A program made the position numbers and the translations under genes. Shown here in pieces: positions 47,321 to 52,889 of a stretch of DNA of 52,889 nt. The DNA comes from Sphingomonas sp. (GTDB lineage Bacteria > Pseudomonadota > Alphaproteobacteria > Sphingomonadales > Sphingomonadaceae). The notes beneath the pieces are model-generated. The model was not told where the DNA came from, did not search any database, and saw only the letters and a program-made list of their open reading frames with translations. Where the stretch lies: positions 1-52,889 of the forward strand of contig JANXUU010000146.1 in assembly GCA_025356055.1 (NCBI GenBank). Direction: 5' to 3'. Within the stretch, counting starts at the first letter, position 1. Every line of letters starts with the position of its first letter.

Positions 47321-47494
47321 AGCGCGGCCAGGCGCAAAAGCGGCCTAAATTTGCTTTTCCGGGTGCAGCCGTCTATGTCGTTCAGGCTACCAGTTGCCTG
47401 ATCGGGTCTGGCTCTACGAGTCCTCTTCCTCTTCTCCGCCGCTTCTAGCCGGCAGGCGAATCTCGTCCGCCGCATGGGAAAAGGATACCCAGCC
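47321..47494 (+). promoter_or_regulatory. cold-shock gene promoter and long leader
   Basis: TTGCTT at 47351-47356 with TATGTC at 47374-47379 (17-bp spacing) is a fair promoter candidate. It leaves a leader of about 110 nt, typical of cold-shock genes whose leader RNA senses temperature. The leader holds a pyrimidine-rich run (about 47420-47440). AAAGGA (about 47479-47485) supplies the ribosome-binding site for the start at 47495. Confidence 0.42.
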
Positions 47495-47701
47495 ATGATT
47501 TCAGGTACCGTCAAATTTTTCAATACCGACAAGGGCTTCGGCTTCATCAAGCCCGATGATGGCACAAACGATGCGTTCGTCCACATCAGCGCCGTTCAGG
47601 CCGCCGGGATGCAGACGCTCAACACCGACCAGCGCGTGTCGTACGAGCTCGAGCCCGACCGTCGTGGCCGCGTCAGCGCGGTCAACCTCCAGGCTGCCTA
47701 A
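47495..47701 (+). CDS. CspA-family cold-shock protein
   Basis: Single OB-fold RNA chaperone, 68 residues, the usual size. RNP1 is KGFGFIKPD and RNP2 DAFVHISAV, both complete with the aromatic residues that stack on nucleic acid; N-terminal GTVKFFNTDKG. ATG 47495 is preferred over in-frame ATG 47474, because the latter would add a non-family MGKGYPA and hide the ribosome-binding site. A UUCG-capped hairpin follows 8 bp after the stop. Confidence 0.94.
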   Translation: MISGTVKFFNTDKGFGFIKPDDGTNDAFVHISAVQAAGMQTLNTDQRVSYELEPDRRGRVSAVNLQAA

Positions 47702-47709
47702 CTACTACA

Positions 47710-47735
47710 CCGGCCCTCCGTTCGCGGGGGGCCGG
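47710..47735 (+). other. 11-bp UUCG-tetraloop hairpin between csp and the next gene
   Basis: CCGGCCCTCCG, loop TTCG, CGGGGGGCCGG: eleven pairs (one T.G) capped by a UUCG tetraloop. No U-run follows, so transcription may continue into the small gene at 47776. It probably sets differential stability of the csp part of the message or acts as a partial terminator. Confidence 0.62.
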
Positions 47736-47775
47736 CACTTGCCCCTACTGCATCCGTTCGAAGAGGAGACTTCCC

Positions 47776-47976
47776 CTGTCCAGCCAAACCCTCTTCTTCA
47801 CCGAGCGCCGCGACGCCGAGGTCCAGCTTGCCGACCAGGCCGGGCTCGCCAATGTGCGTGACAATCACCTGCGCGCTGCCGCTGCATGGGACGTGCTCGC
47901 CAGCCGCGCCGTTCGTGGCGACCGCCTGCGCGAGGAAGAACAGCGTCGTAAAGCCGAGAACGGACTTTCGGCCTAG
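47776..47976 (+). CDS. small basic/Ala-rich protein with apparent CTG start
   Basis: A 66-residue protein missed by ordinary start rules. The frame runs from CTG 47776 to TAG 47974-47976 and starts (M)SSQTLFFTERRDAEV; its codons have strongly GC-rich third positions like real genes here. GAGGAG (47763-47768) is seven bases before CTG 47776, ideal spacing, and there is no in-frame ATG, GTG or TTG between the cold-shock stop and this point. The product is helical (NVRDNHLRAAAAWDVLASRA) with a charged tail (RLREEEQRRKAE). It lies directly after the cold-shock gene. I do not know its family by name. A sequencing error turning ATG or TTG into CTG is possible. Confidence 0.65.
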   Translation: MSSQTLFFTERRDAEVQLADQAGLANVRDNHLRAAAAWDVLASRAVRGDRLREEEQRRKAENGLSA

Positions 47977-48014
47977 TTTCTTTAGGCGACGTTAGCCGCT
48001 AATCGGCGACACAG

Positions 48015-48728
48015 ATGCACCGCCTCGCCAACCCCGCCCGATTCCTCCGCTTCGCCCGGCCCGCGACTCGCTGGGCATTTCTGTTCGGCGCGCTGCTGAC
48101 GTCGGTGGGCATCCTTGGCGGCCTGTTTATCACCCCGCCCGATTATCTGCAGGGCGAGACGGTACGCATTCTCTACATCCACGTCCCCGCCGCCTGGCTC
48201 GGCATGGTGGGCTGGGGCGGGATTGCCGCTGCCAGCTTCAGCCAGATCGTGTGGCGACACCCGCTCGCCGCGATCGCCGGCCGCGCTACCGCCCCGGCCG
48301 GCGCAACCTTCGCCGCCGCCTGCCTCGTCACCGGCTCGATCTGGGGCCGCCCGACCTGGGGCACCTGGTGGGAGTGGGACGGCCGGCTGACGTCGATGCT
48401 GATCCTGTTCTTCCTTTACCTCGGATACATTGCGCTCGCTGCGGCCGAAAAGGAGCGCGGCGGGGAAGGGCGCATGGCCGCGATCTTCGGCCTTGCCGGG
48501 GCGATCAACCTGCCGATCATTCACTACAGCGTGCTGTGGTGGCGCACTCTCCACCAGGGCCAGAGCATCGGGCTGACCGGCTCGAGCATCGCCCCGTCGT
48601 TGCTGTGGCCGCTCCCGCTGACCACCCTCGGCTTCACCTTGCTGTTCACCGCAGCGATCCTAATGCGAATGCGCGCCGAGCTCGCCGAACAGCGCGTCGA
48701 AGCGCGCCTCCGCCGGGCCATGGCATGA
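48015..48728 (+). CDS. ccmC: heme exporter protein CcmC
   Basis: Inner-membrane component of system I cytochrome c maturation that loads heme onto CcmE, 237 residues with six transmembrane helices. The Trp-rich heme-handling loop WGTWWEWDGRLTS is central. Flanking periplasmic histidines occur (ILYIHVPAAW, and INLPIIHYSVLWW with its HYS His). It starts at ATG 48015 and overlaps ccmD by ATGA. Confidence 0.95.
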   Translation: MHRLANPARFLRFARPATRWAFLFGALLTSVGILGGLFITPPDYLQGETVRILYIHVPAAWLGMVGWGGIAAASFSQIVWRHPLAAIAGRATAPAGATFAAACLVTGSIWGRPTWGTWWEWDGRLTSMLILFFLYLGYIALAAAEKERGGEGRMAAIFGLAGAINLPIIHYSVLWWRTLHQGQSIGLTGSSIAPSLLWPLPLTTLGFTLLFTAAILMRMRAELAEQRVEARLRRAMA

Positions 48729-48856
48729 ACCAGTCCGCCTTCGTCCTTGCTGCCTATGCGGTCATGCTCGTCGCGACAGCGAGTCTCCTCGCGTGGGCGT
48801 TCGCCACCATGCGCACCGCCGAAGCCGCTGCCGACGCGCTCAAGCGTCCCGAATGA
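48725..48856 (+). CDS. ccmD: heme exporter protein CcmD
   Basis: A 43-residue single-span inner-membrane peptide (FVLAAYAVMLVATASLLAWAF) with a short charged tail. CcmD helps release holo-CcmE from CcmABC. Size, one helix and position between ccmC and ccmE identify it. Overlaps both neighbours by ATGA. Confidence 0.88.
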   Translation: MNQSAFVLAAYAVMLVATASLLAWAFATMRTAEAAADALKRPE

Positions 48857-49293
48857 AGCCCAAGAGCCAACGCCTTGTCCTCGTTGTGCTCGCGCTCGTC
48901 GCTGTGCTGGGCGCGGTCCTGCTCGCGATGTGGGGCCTGCGCGACCGTGCCTCCTATTTCTATACCCCGTCCGACATCGTCGCGGGCAAGGCGGTCGGCG
49001 ACCGCAGTGTCCGCCTCGGCGGGATGGTCGAGAAAGGCTCGCTCGTCCGCGCGCCCGACGGCGTAACCGTCAGCTTCCGCGTCACCGACGGCCCGGCGCG
49101 GACTTCCGTCACCTATCGCGGTATCCTGCCCGACCTGTTCCGCGAGGGTAGCGGAGTCGTCGCCGAGGGCCGGGTCACACCCGCCGGCTTCACCGCCGAC
49201 ACCATCCTCGCCAAGCATGACGAGCGCTACATGCCGCCCCAGCTCGGCAACCAGGCCGCCGAACACCGCGTCGCAAAGACGGTTCTCAAGTGA
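48853..49293 (+). CDS. ccmE: periplasmic heme chaperone CcmE
   Basis: Carries heme covalently to the ligation complex, 146 residues. N-terminal membrane anchor (about 7-28), OB-fold core, and the heme-attachment motif AKHDERYMPP with the His at 122 and the Tyr at 126 that ligates heme iron. ATG 48853 overlaps the ccmD stop. The stop overlaps the ccmF GTG. Confidence 0.96.
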   Translation: MKPKSQRLVLVVLALVAVLGAVLLAMWGLRDRASYFYTPSDIVAGKAVGDRSVRLGGMVEKGSLVRAPDGVTVSFRVTDGPARTSVTYRGILPDLFREGSGVVAEGRVTPAGFTADTILAKHDERYMPPQLGNQAAEHRVAKTVLK

Positions 49294-51230
49294 TTGCGGA
49301 AACAGGACTTTCTGCGCTGTGGCTGGCGAGCGCGCTGGCCCTGCTGCAACTCCTGCTCGGCCTCGCCTACTGGAAGCAAGGCATCGGCGGGCCGAGCCCG
49401 GCCAGAGCGCTCGCCGTTACCCAGGGATTGCTCACCCTCGTCGCATTTGCCGCGTTGCTCGCCGTCTTCGCGCGCACCGATCTGTCCGTCGCGCTAGTCG
49501 CCGCCAACAGCCACAGCGCCAAGCCGATGCCCTACAAGATCGCCGGAGCCTGGGGCAATCACGAGGGCTCGATGCTGCTTTGGGTCACCGTCCTCGGCCT
49601 CGCCGGTGCCGCGCTCGCCATTTTGGAGCGCCGTCTCGACGCCGCGATGACCGTCGCCACCCTCGCCGCGCAAGCCGCGCTGGCGCTCGGCTTCTTCGCC
49701 TTCCTCCTCCTTGCTTCCAACCCCTTCGCTCGCCGGTCGCCAGCGCCGCCGGAAGGGCAGGGGCTCAACCCCTTGCTCCAGGACCCCGGCCTCGCCTTCC
49801 ACCCGCCCACCCTCTACCTCGGCTACGTCGGGCTCTCGGTGGCGTTCAGTCTCGCCGTCGCCGCGCTGCTCACCCGCCAGGTCGGCCCGCTCCTTGCTCG
49901 CGCCATGCGCCCGTGGGTCCTCGCCGCATGGATCTTCCTCACGCTGGGAATCACCGCGGGCAGCTACTGGGCCTATTATGAGCTTGGCTGGGGCGGCTGG
50001 TGGTTCTGGGATCCGGTCGAAAACGCCAGCCTCATGCCGTGGCTCGCCGCCACCGCGCTGCTCCACAGCCTCAACGTCCTCGCCGCCCGCGGCGGCCTTC
50101 GCGCATGGACGATGATGCTCGCGGTTGTCGCGTTCAGCATGTCGATGCTCGGCACCTTCCTCGTCCGCTCGGGAGTCCTCACCTCGGTTCACGCCTTTGC
50201 CGTCGATCCGACCCGAGGCGCCTTCATCCTCGCGCTCCTTGCCTTCTACATCGGTGCCGCGCTGATCCTGTTCGCCGCGCGCATCGCCACCGTCCGCGAA
50301 GGCGCGCGCTTCGCCATCTGGAGCCGCGAAGGCGGGCTGGTCGCCAACAACCTCCTCCTGTCGGTGATTCTCGTCATCGTCTTCGTCGGAACGCTCTATC
50401 CGCTCCTCGCCGAAGCGATGACTGGCGAGAAGCTGTCGGTCGGACCGCCCTATTTCAACGCCACCGCCGGCCCGCTTGCGTTGCTCCTCGTCGCTTTCCT
50501 CCTGTTCGCCCCGCTGTTGCGCTGGCGTCATGACGCCAGGCCCAGGGCGCAGCGCATCCTTCCCGGTGCAGCCGCCGCAATGCTCGCCTTCGCCCTGACC
50601 TTTCTTGCCCCGGCAATGACTCTCCTCCCGCGCCTCGCCCTCGCGCTCGCCGGCGGCCTTGCCGTCGCCAGCCTGCTCCCGCTCGCGCGCCGCAACCTCC
50701 TGCGCACGCCACTGGCCACCTGGGGAATGGCCATCGCCCACTTTGGCGTTGCCGTCGCCATCGCCGGAATGGCGATCGACTCCAGCTTCACCGTCGAAAA
50801 GCTCGCCGCCGCACATGAAGGCGAGACCCTCGTCGTCGGTCCCTGGGCGGTAACCTTCGCCAGCCTCGACCCGATCGTCGGCCCCAACTGGACCGCCCTC
50901 GAAGCCAGCCTCGACGCGTCGCGAAAAGGCAATCGCATTTCCCTCCACCCCCAGGCGCGAAGCTTCTTCAACCCCCCGACCGAGACCAATGAAACCGCCA
51001 TCGCCACCTTGTGGGACGGTCAGCTCTACACCGTGCTGGGCAAGCAGAATGACGACGGCCGCTGGCAGCTGCGGCTATGGTGGAAGCCGTTCGTCACCCT
51101 CATCTGGCTCGGCGGCGCGCTGATCGCACTAGGCGGCGCACTCGCTCTCCTCGGCCGCCTGTGGCGCGATTGGCGGCGGGGCAGGGGCGAGACCGTCGTG
51201 GACCCGGCAGCCGAATGGCGGCGGCGATGA
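49290..51230 (+). CDS. ccmF: cytochrome c heme lyase subunit CcmF
   Basis: Large polytopic inner-membrane subunit of the heme ligation complex, 646 residues with about 14-15 helices. The Trp-rich motif GWGGWWFWDPVENAS (about 230-244) and conserved periplasmic His residues (PTLYLGYVG region, VHAFAVDPTRG) are the heme-handling sites. It starts at GTG 49290 within the ccmE stop (GTGA). Confidence 0.96.
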   Translation: MIAETGLSALWLASALALLQLLLGLAYWKQGIGGPSPARALAVTQGLLTLVAFAALLAVFARTDLSVALVAANSHSAKPMPYKIAGAWGNHEGSMLLWVTVLGLAGAALAILERRLDAAMTVATLAAQAALALGFFAFLLLASNPFARRSPAPPEGQGLNPLLQDPGLAFHPPTLYLGYVGLSVAFSLAVAALLTRQVGPLLARAMRPWVLAAWIFLTLGITAGSYWAYYELGWGGWWFWDPVENASLMPWLAATALLHSLNVLAARGGLRAWTMMLAVVAFSMSMLGTFLVRSGVLTSVHAFAVDPTRGAFILALLAFYIGAALILFAARIATVREGARFAIWSREGGLVANNLLLSVILVIVFVGTLYPLLAEAMTGEKLSVGPPYFNATAGPLALLLVAFLLFAPLLRWRHDARPRAQRILPGAAAAMLAFALTFLAPAMTLLPRLALALAGGLAVASLLPLARRNLLRTPLATWGMAIAHFGVAVAIAGMAIDSSFTVEKLAAAHEGETLVVGPWAVTFASLDPIVGPNWTALEASLDASRKGNRISLHPQARSFFNPPTETNETAIATLWDGQLYTVLGKQNDDGRWQLRLWWKPFVTLIWLGGALIALGGALALLGRLWRDWRRGRGETVVDPAAEWRRR

Positions 51231-51757
51231 AGGGTTTCGTCCGCTTCCTCCCGATCGCCTTGTTCCTCGCGATCGTCGGCGCGCTGGTGTGGCGCCTCGC
51301 CCACCCCGGCGACGCGCTCATCCGCTCAAAGCTGACCGACCGCCCGATGCCCGTCTTCAAACTGATGGCTGCTGTCCCTGGCAAGCCCGGCCTCGCCACC
51401 ACTGACCTCGCCACCGGCAAACCCCACCTCGTCAATCTCTTCGCCAGCTGGTGCGTCCCGTGCATCACCGAAATGGCGCTGCTCAAACAGCTGCAAGCCG
51501 AGGGCGTCGCGATCGTCGGCATCGACATTCGCGACCGTCCCGACGCGCTCGCCCGCTTCCTCGACAATAACGACGATCCGTTCGTCGCAATCGGCGCCGA
51601 CAACGACAGCATCGCACAAATGGCGCTCGGCTCGTCGGGCGTCCCTGAAACCTTCGTTGTCGATCGCCACGGCATCATCCGCCGCCAGTACATCGGCGGC
51701 CTGACCGCTTCGAACTTGCCAGCGGTCCACGTCGCGCTCGCCGAGGCCGCACGATGA
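51227..51757 (+). CDS. ccmG: thiol:disulfide interchange protein CcmG (DsbE)
   Basis: Membrane-tethered thioredoxin that reduces apocytochrome or CcmH cysteines before heme attachment, 176 residues. One N-terminal anchor (about 6-25) and a thioredoxin fold with active site SWCVPC (Cys76, Cys79). The cis-Pro loop SSGVPETFVVD and a C-terminal GLTASNL are typical. ATG 51227 overlaps the ccmF stop (ATGA); ATG 51215 in the same frame is less likely. Confidence 0.94.
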   Translation: MKGFVRFLPIALFLAIVGALVWRLAHPGDALIRSKLTDRPMPVFKLMAAVPGKPGLATTDLATGKPHLVNLFASWCVPCITEMALLKQLQAEGVAIVGIDIRDRPDALARFLDNNDDPFVAIGADNDSIAQMALGSSGVPETFVVDRHGIIRRQYIGGLTASNLPAVHVALAEAAR

Positions 51758-52155
51758 AGCGCTTCCTCCTTGCCCTCGCGCTCCTCGCGGCCCCGGCACT
51801 CGCCGACACCGACCTCGCCCAACCCCGCTGGGCCAACGAACAACTCCCCGATCCCCGACAGGAAGCCGCCGCGCAGGACCTCATGGGCTCGTTGCGCTGC
51901 CTCGTCTGCCAGGGACAGTCGATCGCCGACAGTGACGCCGACCTCGCCGGGTCGATGCGTGCGATGGTCCGCACCCGCATCGCCGCTGGTGAGCGCCCCC
52001 AGGCAATCCGCGCCTGGCTCATCGCCCGCTACGGCAATTGGGTCAGCTTTACCCCCGCGGTCGAACCGCTGACCTGGCCACTGTGGGCCGCACCGGTCAT
52101 TCTCCTGCTCGCCGGCCTGTGGCTCGCGCGGGGCCGCTTCGGGAGCCGGCGATGA
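51754..52155 (+). CDS. ccmH: cytochrome c maturation protein CcmH (short form)
   Basis: A 133-residue thiol protein with signal peptide (LLAAPALA), the LRCLVCQGQS motif (Cys49, Cys52) that handles apocytochrome thiols, and one C-terminal transmembrane helix (WAAPVILLLAGLWLA). It corresponds to the N-terminal half of E. coli CcmH; the TPR half is the separate next gene. Overlaps both neighbours by ATGA. Confidence 0.95.
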   Translation: MKRFLLALALLAAPALADTDLAQPRWANEQLPDPRQEAAAQDLMGSLRCLVCQGQSIADSDADLAGSMRAMVRTRIAAGERPQAIRAWLIARYGNWVSFTPAVEPLTWPLWAAPVILLLAGLWLARGRFGSRR

Positions 52156-52760
52156 CCGGCTGGCTGATCCTGCTGGCAATGTTCGGCACAACGCTCGCGT
52201 TTCTGTTCACGCTCAGGCTGCGCGGCTCGACGCTTACCCTCGCCGCTGCCGCACTGGTCTTCGGCGCGGCCGGCTATGCGCTCCAGGGCCGCCCCGGCCT
52301 TCCCGGCACCAGGCACAGCATCGCCGACGCCGCGCCCCCGCTCGCGCTTGCCGGCGCGCGCCACGCCCTGTTCGGCACCTTCACGCCCGCCGAGCGCTGG
52401 CTGATCATCGCCGACAGCTATGCCCGCAGCGGTGACACGATGGGCGCCGCCGATCTCCTCCGCTCGGCAATCCGCCAGCACCCGCGCGACCCCGAGCTTT
52501 GGACCGGCTATGCCAACGCGCTGGTCGATCACGCCCACATGCTCACCCCCGCCGCGCGCCTCGCCTTTGGCCGCGCCACGGCGCTATCGCCAGACACCCC
52601 CGGCCCGCGCTTCTTCCTCGGTCTCGCTCTGCTTCGCTCGGGCGACCGCGCCGGCGCGCTCGAGCAATGGAGCGCGATCCTCGCCGCCGCACCGCCGAAC
52701 GCCAGCTGGCGCCCGATGGTCGAGGGCGGGGTCCGGGTGGCGGCAAGCCGCGCACTCTAG
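52152..52760 (+). CDS. ccmI: CcmI-like TPR protein of the ccm operon
   Basis: A 202-residue membrane protein: two N-terminal hydrophobic segments (about 4-22 and 28-46) and a short soluble part with TPR-like helices (DSYARSGDTMGAADLLRSA, DPELWTGYANALVDHA, RFFLGLALLRSGD). CcmI binds the C-terminal helix of apocytochromes. It is much shorter than the ~400-residue CcmI of many proteobacteria and would be a reduced form. Translation is coupled to ccmH by ATGA. Identification rests on position and TPR pattern. Confidence 0.8.
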   Translation: MTGWLILLAMFGTTLAFLFTLRLRGSTLTLAAAALVFGAAGYALQGRPGLPGTRHSIADAAPPLALAGARHALFGTFTPAERWLIIADSYARSGDTMGAADLLRSAIRQHPRDPELWTGYANALVDHAHMLTPAARLAFGRATALSPDTPGPRFFLGLALLRSGDRAGALEQWSAILAAAPPNASWRPMVEGGVRVAASRAL

Positions 52761-52792
52761 AACAGCGCTAAGCGTGCGTTAGCCGTGGTCGG

Positions 52793-52822
52793 GACCAGTG
52801 CAGTCCAGTACCGACCAGTGCA
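52793..52822. repeat. 10-bp direct repeat after ccmI
   Basis: GACCAGTGCA occurs at 52793-52802 and again at 52813-52822, exactly 20 bp apart, within a short non-coding gap. The spacing would put both on one face of the helix, as in an operator pair, but it may be chance. Confidence 0.3.
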
Positions 52823-52829
52823 TCCCAGG

Positions 52830-52889
52830 TCAGGCAGCCGCCTCGAACGGCAGGTTGAGTGCCTCGGCGACCGCTTGATGTCGGATCTT
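52830..52889 (-). CDS. C-terminal end of an unidentified gene cut by the window edge
   Basis: The minus strand reads 19 sense codons from base 52889 and a TGA at 52832-52830, giving KIRHQAVAEALNLPFEAAA. Codon third positions fit coding DNA of this genome, and it would be convergent with ccmI. Too little is present to name a family. Confidence 0.45.
   Translation of the reverse strand, partial: KIRHQAVAEALNLPFEAAA

Noticed and set aside
47474-47494. Earlier ATG for the cold-shock protein.
   Set aside because: Adds seven residues not found in the family and places the ribosome-binding site inside the gene.
49494-50948. A 484-codon open frame antisense to ccmF.
   Set aside because: Extremely Glu/Gly/Arg-rich, typical of the antisense of a GC-rich membrane-protein gene.
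52767-52783. GCTAA...TTAGC hairpin after ccmI as a terminator.
   Set aside because: Only five pairs, no T-run; not convincing.

Overview
The window is about 65% GC, strictly bacterial, and densely packed. It looks like a chromosomal segment of an alphaproteobacterium of the order Sphingomonadales. Pointers are a trigger factor with a His-rich and Lys/Ala-rich tail, a PhoK-type alkaline phosphatase, a DUF3089 hydrolase, a Glu/Leu/Phe/Val dehydrogenase, an OmpA/Omp-type TonB-dependent receptor with an IIVTGSRI motif, a ParA / ribbon-helix-helix / SPOR module, and the gene order gatCAB beside ruvX-pyrB. Most of the content is core genome. There is no prophage, transposase, CRISPR array or rRNA operon.

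Layout. 1-3344: 3' part of guaB (cut by the window edge), an RsmB/NOP-type rRNA methyltransferase and a periplasmic TPR protein, then tRNA-Lys(CTT). 3539-9094 (minus): the rod-shape operon mreB-mreC-mreD-mrdA-rodA, divergent from mutL. 11091-15187: a short BLUF blue-light sensor, a divergent ketol-acid reductoisomerase, miaA, serB and a Sel1/SPOR protein. 15310-18037: a ParA ATPase, a ribbon-helix-helix-like partner and a TPR/SPOR lipoprotein. 18034-20527 (minus): DUF3089 hydrolase, ruvX, pyrB. 20604-24719: gatC-gatA-fkbM-gatB, with a methyltransferase gene inside the tRNA-amidotransferase operon. 24737-29332: PhoK-like phosphatase, lipoprotein / M48 protease / lipoprotein, two tiny proline-rich genes. 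29439-45245: tRNA-Leu(TAG) and the protein quality-control axis tig, clpP, clpX, lon, hupB. That axis is interrupted by a GT2 and TonB receptor, by an SDR plus aldose epimerase pair, and by a surface-polysaccharide cassette (FkbM, GT2, flippase). Then tRNA-Val(CAC), a Crp/Fnr regulator, tRNA-His(GTG), an amino-acid dehydrogenase, a cold-shock gene and a small gene that appears to start with CTG. 48015-52760: the cytochrome c maturation operon ccmC-D-E-F-G-H-I.

Functional themes. Cell-envelope growth (MreBCD, PBP2, RodA, SPOR proteins, M48 protease) and protein synthesis and turnover (GatCAB, trigger factor, ClpXP, Lon, RsmB, MiaA) dominate. Junctions are very tight: co-directional genes repeatedly join by ATGA, GTGA or TGATG overlaps. 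All six convergent protein-protein junctions without an intervening RNA gene share a 4-nt CTAG or CTAA stop overlap. I found no obvious new defence or mobile system. The least explained items are the ParA/RHH/SPOR module, the two proline-rich small genes, the CTG-start small gene after the cold-shock gene, and the KARI paralogue lying directly next to miaA.
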